Part shown: in pieces, positions 39,874-49,931 of the stretch
Numbering within the stretch: the first letter of the stretch is position 1
Layout: every line of letters starts with the position of its first letter
NCBI RefSeq assembly: GCF_019890725.1
Contig: NZ_JAINZZ010000005.1
Span: 1 to 64,000, forward strand
Source: Actinacidiphila acidipaludis
GTDB taxonomy: Bacteria > Actinomycetota > Actinomycetes > Streptomycetales > Streptomycetaceae
Reading direction: 5' to 3'
DNA length: 64,000 nt
Translations under genes and position numbers: made by a program
The notes under the pieces: generated by a model
What the model was told of the DNA's origin: nothing
What the model saw: only the letters and a program-made list of their open reading frames with translations
The model's database searches: none

Positions 39874-41388
39874 TCAGCGGTAGCCGGCCGCGACGATGTC
39901 GGCCTGCACCGCGTTGTCCGTGGCGTCGGACGGGTACCCGGCGACCACGGCTCCTTCGTAGAAGGTGCCGGCGCTCAGGTTGGCGCCGCCGCCGGGCTTG
40001 CAGCAGTCGCCGCCGCTTCCCAGGACGATCGCGCCCTGCTTCTTCATGGGGCTGTAGCCACTGGGCAGTCCGCCGTCCCACACGGTGGTCAGGCTGCCGG
40101 ACTGCGCGTCGGCACCCTTGAGGGCGAACCTCGACGTCCCGTTGTTCTTCAGCATGGCGGTGACGAACTTGCTCGGAAAGGCGCGCTGGCCGCTGTTCCA
40201 GGACTGGCTGCCACCGGAGTACAGGCCCCATTCGAGGTCCGCCTGCACCCAGGGGCCGCTGCCGGAGCAGCCGCCGAACCAGCACTCGGTGCCGAAGTTG
40301 ATGGCGTCCATGGCACCGGCGGCGTCGGCCTTGCGGTCCGTCTCGCTGTTGCCGTAGTCGAAGCAGCAGCCGCTGTTCACATGCGTGCCGCTGGTGACCA
40401 TGTACGCGCCCTCGGGCGCGCTGCCCGTCGGCACGCCCGTCAGGTGGCCGTCACGCCAGTAGCTGTTGCCGGGGTTGATGTACAGCGAGTACGCCTTCGT
40501 CCCGCCGGCCGTCAGCGACTCCGAGGTCGCCTTCGCCGGACTGCTCTGGCTCGATCCGGGCACCTGCGACGAGCCCTGGTACCACAGGTCGTTGCCGTGC
40601 CCCGACTGGTCGTAGACCACGGTGATCACGCAGGTGGTGCCCGAGCAGAAGGAGTCCTGCGCCGCCGCGTTGGCGTACCCGCCGGACGCGAGGACGCCGA
40701 TGTCCCTGGTCGCGCCGTCCGACGAGCGCCTGACCTGGTACAGGTTGCCGCTGTAGGAGCCGTAGAGCGCGCGGACGGTGCTGTGCGCGGCCACGCACGG
40801 CGTCCCGCCGGCGGCGTAGAGGTCACAGGAGTGCGAGCCGTTGGACGGCGGCGGCGTCGTCGACGACGTGCTCCACTTCTGGTTGCTCTGGCCGTTGCAG
40901 GTCCACAGGATGACGGCCGTGCCGTTGGCGGTGCCGGCCCCGCTGACGTCCAGACACAGACCGGACTGGACACCGGTGACGGAGCCGTCCGAGTTCTGCC
41001 GCCACTGCTGGTTGGCCTGCCCGTTGCAGGTCCAGATGATCACCGCGGTCCCGGGCGTGGTCTGCCCGTTGGAGGCGTCCACGCAACGGGTGTCGCCCAT
41101 CGTCCTCAGCTCACCGGCGGAGCTGAAGCCGAACGCCTGGTTGGCCTGGTGGTTGCAGTCCCAGATGTCCAGGGCGGTGCCCGGGGTGTCCACATTGCCC
41201 TTGACGTCGAGGCAGCGGGCCGAGGCCGAACTCACCAGCGGCGCGGTCGCCGCCGACGCGGGCACCGACCACGTCAGCGCGGTGACCAGCATCGTGGCCA
41301 GCAGCGCCATCACGCAGGCGGCGGCAGCCGCCGGGAACCGATGTCTGCTCGCCCGAGTGCTGCGGGGCGAAGCGGGGGAAGGCTGCAT
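39874..41388 (-). CDS. Secreted GH54 alpha-L-arabinofuranosidase with N-terminal CBM13
   Basis: 504 residues. After a long basic signal peptide (1-47) a ricin-type CBM13 (about 50-175) comes first, then the GH54 catalytic domain to the end, opening with [21 protein letters not shown]. Family marks include VVYDQSGHGNDL and SGCCFDYGNSETD; the latter segment holds the expected catalytic glutamate. There is an extra cysteine pair (GGDCCKPGGG) not seen in the other two copies. The lectin is N-terminal here and C-terminal in the other GH54 genes. It debranches arabinoxylan or arabinan outside the cell. ATG follows AGGAACAGGA. Confidence 0.9.
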   Translation of the reverse strand: MQPSPASPRSTRASRHRFPAAAAACVMALLATMLVTALTWSVPASAATAPLVSSASARCLDVKGNVDTPGTALDIWDCNHQANQAFGFSSAGELRTMGDTRCVDASNGQTTPGTAVIIWTCNGQANQQWRQNSDGSVTGVQSGLCLDVSGAGTANGTAVILWTCNGQSNQKWSTSSTTPPPSNGSHSCDLYAAGGTPCVAAHSTVRALYGSYSGNLYQVRRSSDGATRDIGVLASGGYANAAAQDSFCSGTTCVITVVYDQSGHGNDLWYQGSSQVPGSSQSSPAKATSESLTAGGTKAYSLYINPGNSYWRDGHLTGVPTGSAPEGAYMVTSGTHVNSGCCFDYGNSETDRKADAAGAMDAINFGTECWFGGCSGSGPWVQADLEWGLYSGGSQSWNSGQRAFPSKFVTAMLKNNGTSRFALKGADAQSGSLTTVWDGGLPSGYSPMKKQGAIVLGSGGDCCKPGGGANLSAGTFYEGAVVAGYPSDATDNAVQADIVAAGYR

Positions 41389-41540
41389 TGTCCTGTTCCT
41401 CGCATGTGTGGGGGGACGAAGATGACAGAGCGTGCACGGGTGTTTCGGGGGGCAGGCGATCGCCGAGGGGCGCCGGAACGGACCGCGCGTCCGAGTGCTC
41501 CCGGCGTACTCCCTGTGAGGGGTGGGAGAGGCCGCCGGTC

Positions 41541-41573
41541 CCGCACGGGCACGTCCGGGACGTGCCCGTGCGG
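41541..41573 (-). terminator. Terminator after GH54 (second copy)
   Basis: CCGCACGGGCACG and its exact complement with a seven-base loop, 14 bases beyond the stop. Confidence 0.8.
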
Positions 41574-41586
41574 CCCTCGTCTCAGT

Positions 41587-43182
41587 TCATCCGAGGGTCC
41601 ATTTCTGGTTGGATCCGCCGTTGCAGGTCCACAGCTCGGCCAAAGCGCCGTTGGCTGTCGACGCCCCGGTCACGTCCAGGCACAGCCCGGACTGCGTGCC
41701 GACGATCGAGCCGTCCGAGTTCAGTTGCCACTGCTGGTTCGCACCGCCGTTGCACGACCACGTCTCCACCTTGGTGCCCGCTGTGGTCTGGTTGTTGTAC
41801 GCGTCCAGGCACAGCTGGCTGCCGCCGCTGAACACCGTCAGCTCGTTGGAGGAGTTACGGGTCCAGTTCTGGTTCGCCTGGCCGTTGCAGTCCCAGATCT
41901 GCACCTGAGTCCCCGGAGTGGTCGAGGAGTTCGGCACGTCCAGGCACTTGCCCGCGCCGACCGCGTGCAGCGGGCCGGAGGTGCCGCCTGTGGTGGAGTT
42001 GGCGTAGCCGACGGAGGTGATGTTCGCCTGGACGGCGTTCTCGGTGGCGTCGGAGGGGTAACCGGAGGTCATGACGCCTTCGTAGAAGGTGCCCTGGGCG
42101 CCCTTGCTGTTGTCGCCGCCGGTGCCGAGGATGATCGCGCCCTGCTTCTTCATCGGGTTGTAGCCCGAGACGTTGGGGCGGACGCCGTCGTAGAAGGTGG
42201 ACAGGCCGCCGGACTGGGCGTTGCCGCCGCGGATGGCCCAGTGGTTCGGGCCGCCCTTGATGATGGCGGTGGTGTACCGGTAGTTGATCGTCGGGTCGCC
42301 CGCGTTGTAGTGCTGATCGACGCCGGAGAACAGGCCGTTCTCCAGGTCGGCCATGATCCAGGGGCCGTTGCCGGAGCCGTAGCCCCAGACCTTGATGTTG
42401 CCGAAGTAGATGGCCTCCATGGTGCCGTTGCCGTCGTCGTTGCTGTTGGTCTCGGCGTTCCCGTAGTCGAAGCAGCAACCGCCGTTGTAGTGGGTGCCGT
42501 CGAAGATCGCGTACATGCCCTCCGGATTGTCACCGGTGGCGATGCCGCTGGTGTGGTTGTCGCGGTAACCGGTCCCGGGGGCGACGAACACCCCGTAGGC
42601 CTTGTGGCCGCCGACCGTGGTGGGCGCGGCGGTGGCGTTGGCCAGATTGTCCGGACCGCCGGCGGCACCGCCCGCCGGTGCCTGAGTGAGGTTGTTCCCC
42701 CGCCCGGACTGGTCGTAGATGACCGTGATCACGCACGAAGTACCGGCACAGAACGAGTCCTGCGCGGACGCGTCGGCGTAACCACCGGCGGACAGCAGAC
42801 CGATGTCCTTCGTCGCGCTGTCCGACGACCGCCGTACCTGGTACAGCGGACCGCTGTAGGACGAGTACAGAGCCCGCGTCGTGCTGTGCGCCGCCACGCA
42901 CGGAGTACCACCGGCGGCATAGATGTCACACGGTTCGGACGTGGCAGCACGAGCGGTTCCGGTGGTGGCCGTCAAACCGGCCAGCGCACCGGCCACCAGG
43001 GCGGCCGCGGCTCCTGCGCGGGCGAGCACGGTGAGCCTGGAGGGGCGCGATCGGCCGGGTGGACGGGCCGGTGTTCCCTCCGTCACGGCGCCGAGCTCGT
43101 CGCGGCTCCGGGCCGTGACGCCGGGGGCCCGCACCACCCGGCTGGCGAGCCGCAGAACGTGTCGCATACGCGTGGTTCTCAA
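41587..43182 (-). CDS. Secreted GH54 alpha-L-arabinofuranosidase with C-terminal CBM13
   Basis: 531 residues. The catalytic domain (about 83-395) opens [21 protein letters not shown] and includes YDQSGRGNNLTQAPAGG and CCFDYGNAETN, very close to the Aspergillus AbfB type. A CBM13 (about 402-531) follows. The start is uncertain: TTG at 43182 has GGGAG six bases before it, and ATG at 43167 is in frame. Either gives an unusually long basic leader of about 45 residues before the hydrophobic signal core. A palindromic TGTTAGCGCTCACA operator lies 38 bases upstream of the TTG. Confidence 0.88.
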   Translation of the reverse strand: MRTTRMRHVLRLASRVVRAPGVTARSRDELGAVTEGTPARPPGRSRPSRLTVLARAGAAAALVAGALAGLTATTGTARAATSEPCDIYAAGGTPCVAAHSTTRALYSSYSGPLYQVRRSSDSATKDIGLLSAGGYADASAQDSFCAGTSCVITVIYDQSGRGNNLTQAPAGGAAGGPDNLANATAAPTTVGGHKAYGVFVAPGTGYRDNHTSGIATGDNPEGMYAIFDGTHYNGGCCFDYGNAETNSNDDGNGTMEAIYFGNIKVWGYGSGNGPWIMADLENGLFSGVDQHYNAGDPTINYRYTTAIIKGGPNHWAIRGGNAQSGGLSTFYDGVRPNVSGYNPMKKQGAIILGTGGDNSKGAQGTFYEGVMTSGYPSDATENAVQANITSVGYANSTTGGTSGPLHAVGAGKCLDVPNSSTTPGTQVQIWDCNGQANQNWTRNSSNELTVFSGGSQLCLDAYNNQTTAGTKVETWSCNGGANQQWQLNSDGSIVGTQSGLCLDVTGASTANGALAELWTCNGGSNQKWTLG

Positions 43183-43219
43183 TCTGGACTCCCTACCTGC
43201 GGCGCTCTGACCAGGGCTT

Positions 43220-43233
43220 TGTTAGCGCTCACA
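43220..43233. promoter_or_regulatory. TGTTAGCGCTCACA operator before GH54
   Basis: Core GCGC with arms TGTTA/TCACA, 38 bases before the GH54 start. Identical to the site at 43633. Confidence 0.7.
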
Positions 43234-43632
43234 AAGACTCAGCGACCACGCCGCTGCGAAGTGGGACTGCTGAGAGGTTTCGGGGTGAGACGGTGCTCTC
43301 CCTCTCGCGGGTCTGTCAAGAGTGCTACACGTTCGGCCCGTTCAGCGGGCCTGGGCGGCCTCATCGGCAGGAGTGGACCCGGCGGCGAACGGCGACCGCG
43401 CCGGGACCGGCGGCTCTCACGGCATCCGGTCGCACTCCGCTCGTGAGACCGCACCACTCCGGTATCGGCCACCCGTTGCCCTCGATTCCGGCGGGCAGGC
43501 CGGCGTCGGCGTGACCAACGTGACGCATGCGGGAGGGGTTGACAGGGGCATGCGGCATGATGCACGCTGCCGCCGTTACCTGTACGACACATAGCCTCTG
43601 ATGCATGGGCATGTGTCGGATACCCTTTCGCA

Positions 43633-43646
43633 TGTTAGCGCTCACA
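43633..43646. promoter_or_regulatory. TGTTAGCGCTCACA operator before GH5
   Basis: Identical to the site at 43220, 57 bases before the GH5 start. Confidence 0.7.
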
Positions 43647-43702
43647 GCTCCCCGAGCGCGGCATTCCTTGGCCGTCACCCCCCACCGCCAGGAGAGAACG
43701 CC

Positions 43703-45190
43703 GTGAGAAAGAGGATTCCGCGTCTGACCGCGGGCTTGGCAGCCACCGCCGTGCTCTCGGCCGGGCTGCTGGCGATCGGGCCGGCCGCACATGCCGCTCC
43801 TGCGGCGAGGCCGGCAGACGCCGCACCCGCGGCGGCAGCCGCGTCCACCAGCCAGTTCCACGGCGTCAACTGGGCCGACCCGAACGACAACTTCATCACC
43901 GGTCCCAACATTCCGGTGGGCCTGTCGGCGTCGGACAGCTACGCGACCGTGTACACGAAGTCGACCGCGATCCTGAAGGGCTTCCAGGGTCTGGGAGCGA
44001 ACACCGTGCGCATGGGCTTCAACGCCGCGACGACCTCCGGCTCCTGGTGGAACAGCTACACCGCGGCCCTGGACGCCGCGACCGCACTGGGCATGAACGT
44101 CATCGTCGCGCCCTGGTTGCAGGGCGGGAAGGTCAGCGACACCGCGTCGTTCACGCAGATGTGGGACACGATGATCAACAAGTACGGCGGTCACGGCAAC
44201 TTCTACTTCGACATCATGAACGAGCCGTACGGCTACAACGCCGGCGAACTGACCGACTTCGAGGCCGCCTGGCTCGCCCGCTACCCCAGCCTCCCCCGAG
44301 GCCACGTGATCGTGCCCGGGCTGTACTCGGACGGGAACCTGTGCGCCGTCGGCTCGGACACCAGGCTGTCCGGCACCCTGCTGTCGATCCACATCTACGG
44401 CATGTTCGGCGACTCCCACACCACCGAGGCCGCGTGGGTCGACGACTTCACCGGGAACCTGTGCGGGCACGCCGACCGGGCCGTGCTCACCGAGTTCGGC
44501 GTCCCCATGAACACCGGGTTCGACTACGACGGCCCCAAGGACGGCGTCAACGACCGGTCGTACCTCTACGCCATCACCGACACCGTGCGCGGTCTGGGCA
44601 TGGGCTCCGTGCTGTGGACCGGCGTCAGGGAGGCGAACCAGACCCAGGGACCGGGCCCGTGCGAGAACGCCTCGTGCGCCGTCACGGCCCTCAGCGGCAG
44701 CGGTACCGATCTCTCGGTGCACGTCACCAACCAGTCCGGGCTCGACCGGCTCCAGTGGGGCTGGGGCATCGGCACCAACCCCGGAGGCGGCGGCACCGGC
44801 GGCAACAGCGGCGTGCTGCGCGGCACCGGCTCCAGCCGCTGCCTCGACGTCCCCGGCGCCGGCTCCGCCAACGGCACGCAGACCGAGATATGGGACTGCA
44901 ACGGCGGTGCCAACCAGTCCTGGACCCTCGACGCCGCCAGGGAACTGGTGGTGTACGGCGACAAGTGCCTCGACGCCTACGGCAACGGCTCCTCTCCGGG
45001 CACCAAGGTCGACATCTGGGACTGCAACGGCGGCGCCAACCAGAAGTGGAGCCTCAACGCAGACGGCACGGTCACCAATGCCCTCTCCGGCCTCTGCCTG
45101 GACGTCACAGGAGCCTCGACGGCCAACGGCGCCATGGTCGAGCTGTGGACGTGCAACGGCGGCAGCAACCAGAAGTGGAGCCGCCAGTAG
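43703..45190 (+). CDS. Secreted GH5 glycosidase with CBM13
   Basis: 495 residues. Signal peptide 1-31 and an Ala/Pro-rich spacer lead into a GH5 barrel (about 50-350) with acid/base E174 (FDIMNEPYGY) and nucleophile E264 (VLTEFGV). A Gly-rich linker and CBM13 (about 370-495) follow. The subfamily and substrate are not clear; cellulase, mannanase and xylanase are all possible for GH5. The GTG at 43703 follows AGGAGAG. It is read from its own promoter with a LacI-type operator. A strong bidirectional terminator separates it from the convergent beta-helix gene. Confidence 0.87.
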   Translation: MRKRIPRLTAGLAATAVLSAGLLAIGPAAHAAPAARPADAAPAAAAASTSQFHGVNWADPNDNFITGPNIPVGLSASDSYATVYTKSTAILKGFQGLGANTVRMGFNAATTSGSWWNSYTAALDAATALGMNVIVAPWLQGGKVSDTASFTQMWDTMINKYGGHGNFYFDIMNEPYGYNAGELTDFEAAWLARYPSLPRGHVIVPGLYSDGNLCAVGSDTRLSGTLLSIHIYGMFGDSHTTEAAWVDDFTGNLCGHADRAVLTEFGVPMNTGFDYDGPKDGVNDRSYLYAITDTVRGLGMGSVLWTGVREANQTQGPGPCENASCAVTALSGSGTDLSVHVTNQSGLDRLQWGWGIGTNPGGGGTGGNSGVLRGTGSSRCLDVPGAGSANGTQTEIWDCNGGANQSWTLDAARELVVYGDKCLDAYGNGSSPGTKVDIWDCNGGANQKWSLNADGTVTNALSGLCLDVTGASTANGAMVELWTCNGGSNQKWSRQ

Positions 45191-45204
45191 TCCGCGGCCG
45201 GGTG

Positions 45205-45244
45205 GCGTCCAGGGCAGGTGCGACGGCGCGCCTGCCCTGGACGC
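45205..45244. terminator. Bidirectional terminator
   Basis: A 14-bp perfect stem (GCGTCCAGGGCAGG and complement) between convergent genes, 15 bases after the GH5 stop. Confidence 0.8.
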
Positions 45245-45328
45245 ACGGCGGCCGACACCCGCCCTGTGGTGCGGCAGGGCTACGGCCACGGCCGCTGTCG
45301 GCGACGCGCCCTCACGCGGTACCTCTCG

Positions 45329-47734
45329 TCAGGACAGCGTCCATTGCTGGTTGGATCCGCCGTTGCAGGTCCACAGCTCCGCCAGGGCGCCGTTGGCCGT
45401 CGACGCCCCGGTCACGTCCAGACACAACCCGGACTGCACCCCGGTGATCGTGCCGTTGGAGTTGAACGTCCACTGCTGATTCGCCTGCCCGTTGCACGTC
45501 CAGGTCGCCACCTTCGTCCCCGGCGCCGTGCCCTTGTTACTGGCATCCAGACACAGCTGACTGCCACCGCCGAACACCGTCAGCTGACCGGAGGACGTCC
45601 GCGTCCACGACTGGTTCGCCTGACCGCTGCAATCCCAGATCTGCACCTGCGTCCCCGGCGTCATCGACGAGTTCGGCACATCCAGACACCTGCCCGCACC
45701 CACCGCACGCAGCGCACCCGACGTCCCCCCACCGGAGCCCGTCACACCCGCCTGGGCCATCACCTGCTGTGCGCCGGACGGCCAGCTGGCGCCGCTGACC
45801 TGGACGTTTCCGGTCAGGACGTTGTTGTGCGGTGAGCCGGTGGCGACCTGCGTCGCCCCCGCGTTGTACCAGTTCCCGGAGAAGGTGCTGTCGCTGGTGT
45901 TGTTGGTGCTACTGGCGTTGGTGAAGGCCCACACACCCGAGTCCTGGATCACGTTGTCGCTCAGGCTCACGTAGCGCGAACCCTCGTCGAGGTACAGGCC
46001 GACCGTGTGCTGGTTGTCGTAGACGTAGTTGTGGTCGATGCTGGCACCCGGGTTGGCGGACAGGTTGTAGATGCTGCCGCCGTCGTGGAAGACCTTCTTC
46101 GTTCCGTGCACCAGGTTGTAGCTGACCACGGTGTTCTTCAGAGTGGTGGCCGTGGTGTAGACCGGCTGGTAGTCGTACAGGCCGCGGTTGCGGTAGTCCT
46201 GACTGCCCCCGGCGTCGTTGGCGCCCCAGCCCCAGCCGACGTCGATGCCGTCGTAGGCGAGGTCGGCGACCTCGTTGTGGCTGATCACCGCGTGGGTGAC
46301 GTAGGTCGACAGGATGCCGGCCATGTCCTTGTAGTCCTTGGCCACGTCACTGATCCGGTTGCCCTGGATGGTGATGTTCTGGTCGGTCATCGCGGGGTTC
46401 GACGGGTGGTGGGCGTCGGGCTGGACGCCGCCGACCACGATGCCCGCTCCGGAGTCGTCGGTGAAGGCGCTGCCCGCGACCGTGACGTTCGAGGCGCCCA
46501 GGCCCACGCCGGAGGCGTGGGCGTCGGCGTCGTTGCCGATACCGAGACCGACCTGGCCCAGATGGGCGAAGGCGTCACCGGTGAAGGTGATGTTGCCGGC
46601 GGCGGAGACCTGCACGGCCGCCGGAACCTGGTTCCAGCTGTTGCGGGCGGCCTCGAAGAGCCGGCATCCCGACTGGCAGGACGTCATGAAGTCCGAGGGC
46701 TGCGCGAAGGTCCGGGCCAGGAACGTACCGCTCTGCTGGTCCGCGTAGCCCACGCTGCTGCTGGGCTGCAGCCATGTCGTGTGCTCGAAGGCGATGCCCT
46801 GGAAGGTGATGTCGTGGGCCGGGCTCGAGTAGCTGCCGCCGACCTGGAGCAGCGAGCTGAGCTGCGGCAGTTCGATGTCGTGCGCGGTGGGCGACCAGCC
46901 GGCGGGCGCCTTGTAGTACAGCTGTCCCGCCTGCGGGTCGAGGTACCACTGGCCGGCGTTCTTCAGGAACGCGTAGGAGTTCTCGAGCTGCAGGGAACCG
47001 CCCGCGAAGGGGCTGGCCAGGGTGTCGTAGCCCCAGTTGTTGTTGTTCCACGCCGGCTGCTGCATCGTGACCGTGGAGCCGCTGATCGACTGCACCGGGG
47101 CGTAGCGGTCGGTGAAGGAGTTCTGGCTCTCCACCTCGATCCGGTTCTGCTGCGGCAGCGTGGCCAGGTAGTCGAGTGCCGCGTTGACGAGGGTCATCCC
47201 GCTCGCGGTGACGCGTACGTCGTTGCGCGAGATCGTGACGGCGGCCCGCGGGGCGAGCAGGTTGTCCACGTACAACTGCCGCGAGTCGGTACCGGCCGGC
47301 ACGGACGCGGCGTAGATGTTGTTCGCCGAGTCCTTCAGCGACCATCCCGTCACCTGCCGACCGCCCGAGATCACCGGCGTCACACCCGGGGCCGCCTGCC
47401 AGACCACGGCGTGCCCGTTGCTGCCGGAGTCCGCGGCACCCAGCGCGAGCGGTGCGGAGAGCCGGTACGTGCCGCCCGCCAGCTGCACCACGATGTCGCC
47501 GGTCATGTTGCCGTCGAGGGCCTCGACGGAGGCCTTCGCCTGCGTCAGCGAGCAGGGGGCGGCCGCGGAGCAGGAGGTGCCGCTGCCGGTGGGCGAGACG
47601 TACACGGTGGTCATGGTCGCCGCGTGCGACGTCACGGCGGGAGCGGCGGCGACGACGCCGGCGGCCAGCGCCGCGACGATCACCGCCCGCAGCGGTCGGC
47701 CTTCCGCAGGGCGTCTGCGCAGGGTGAACATCAT
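45329..47734 (-). CDS. Secreted right-handed beta-helix enzyme, GH141-like, with CBM13
   Basis: 801 residues, signal peptide 1-39. The N-terminal region opens TVYVSPTGSGTSCSAAAPC, followed by PVISGGRQVTGW, and a long parallel beta-helix with Asn/Asp/Gly turns (NITFTGDAFAHLG, NITIQGNRISDVA, AVISHNEVADLAYDG). The layout is like GH141, whose known members include a fucosidase and a xylanase; the family call is tentative. A C-terminal CBM13 (about 670-801) differs from the GH10 one by two residues only. ATG at 47734 (next ATG 47731) follows GAGAGAGAG. Likely substrate: a complex, decorated cell-wall glycan. Confidence 0.75.
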   Translation of the reverse strand: MMFTLRRRPAEGRPLRAVIVAALAAGVVAAAPAVTSHAATMTTVYVSPTGSGTSCSAAAPCSLTQAKASVEALDGNMTGDIVVQLAGGTYRLSAPLALGAADSGSNGHAVVWQAAPGVTPVISGGRQVTGWSLKDSANNIYAASVPAGTDSRQLYVDNLLAPRAAVTISRNDVRVTASGMTLVNAALDYLATLPQQNRIEVESQNSFTDRYAPVQSISGSTVTMQQPAWNNNNWGYDTLASPFAGGSLQLENSYAFLKNAGQWYLDPQAGQLYYKAPAGWSPTAHDIELPQLSSLLQVGGSYSSPAHDITFQGIAFEHTTWLQPSSSVGYADQQSGTFLARTFAQPSDFMTSCQSGCRLFEAARNSWNQVPAAVQVSAAGNITFTGDAFAHLGQVGLGIGNDADAHASGVGLGASNVTVAGSAFTDDSGAGIVVGGVQPDAHHPSNPAMTDQNITIQGNRISDVAKDYKDMAGILSTYVTHAVISHNEVADLAYDGIDVGWGWGANDAGGSQDYRNRGLYDYQPVYTTATTLKNTVVSYNLVHGTKKVFHDGGSIYNLSANPGASIDHNYVYDNQHTVGLYLDEGSRYVSLSDNVIQDSGVWAFTNASSTNNTSDSTFSGNWYNAGATQVATGSPHNNVLTGNVQVSGASWPSGAQQVMAQAGVTGSGGGTSGALRAVGAGRCLDVPNSSMTPGTQVQIWDCSGQANQSWTRTSSGQLTVFGGGSQLCLDASNKGTAPGTKVATWTCNGQANQQWTFNSNGTITGVQSGLCLDVTGASTANGALAELWTCNGGSNQQWTLS
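45337..45739. repeat. CBM13 DNA repeat, copy 2 (beta-helix gene)
   Basis: Direct repeat of 38130-38532 with equal length, no gaps and about eight mismatches. Two of these change amino acids (Lys to Arg in GAGKCLD, Gln to Lys in DASNQGT). Confidence 0.9.
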
Positions 47735-47774
47735 GAAGGGCTCTCTCTCGGGGGGATGAACTTCACGGGGCCGC

Positions 47775-47796
47775 CCCCGGCCGGTACGGGCCGGGG
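47775..47796 (-). terminator. Hairpin after GH54 (third copy)
   Basis: CCCCGGCC and its complement with a six-base loop between the third GH54 gene and the beta-helix gene. Likely a terminator; a second GGGCC hairpin lies nearer the stop. Confidence 0.5.
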
Positions 47797-47873
47797 ACGG
47801 CTCTGGCGCGCGACGGACGGCGGCCGCGCGGGAACGGGCCGGCCCGTGGCTCAGCCGCGGGCCGTGCGTGTGA

Positions 47874-49532
<1,659 letters not shown>

Positions 49533-49558
49533 TCACCGCTGCCGGGGATCCGGGCAGG

Positions 49559-49573
49559 ATGAGTCAGGCTCAT
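49559..49573. promoter_or_regulatory. ATGAGT-CAG-GCTCAT operator-like repeat
   Basis: Third member of the ATGAGT-N3-ACTCAT family with one mismatch in the right arm, 156 bases before the third GH54 gene. Confidence 0.45.
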
Positions 49574-49775
49574 GGGCAGGGGCGGGCGGAGGACCGCCCG
49601 GAAGCGGCCCGGACATCTCGCGGGAGGACGGCGGGGCGACTCGGTCCAGACGAGACCGGTCGCCGGCACGAGCCCTCCGCTGGTCCCAGCGGGAGCGGCG
49701 AATGGAGCCGGGTCAGGGCTGGTTTCGGGTCACAGGGACACTCCTGGAGGTGAGGAACGTGGCCGCTCCGTTAAA

Positions 49776-49787
49776 GTGAGCGCTCAC
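49776..49787. promoter_or_regulatory. GTGAGCGCTCAC palindrome
   Basis: Perfect 12-bp palindrome of the GCGC-centred LacI family, 373 bases before the third GH54 gene and 145 bases after the exporter gene end. Confidence 0.55.
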
Positions 49788-49931
49788 ATTCGCCGTGGGG
49801 GGTCACAGGCGTGCGCGATCGGCCACCAGGGGTGCACCCTGGCGTCCTGCCGGAATGAGACTGACACATCGTTCGGCAGTACCTCAAGGGGCGTGCAGCA
49901 CCAGCCTGTTGTGGTGTCGGGCCCGGCCGGG

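Larger units (their letters stand above)
43183..43702. promoter_or_regulatory. Divergent promoter region GH54 / GH5
   Basis: 520 bases with no supported gene. Identical TGTTAGCGCTCACA operators stand at each end (43220 and 43633), one for each divergent gene, 413 bases apart. A looped repressor complex is conceivable. Confidence 0.65.

Noticed and set aside
40381-43446. Long plus-strand open frame (1021 codons) opposite two GH54 genes
   Set aside because: Antisense shadow of the GH54-CBM13 genes with repetitive composition and no ribosome binding site.
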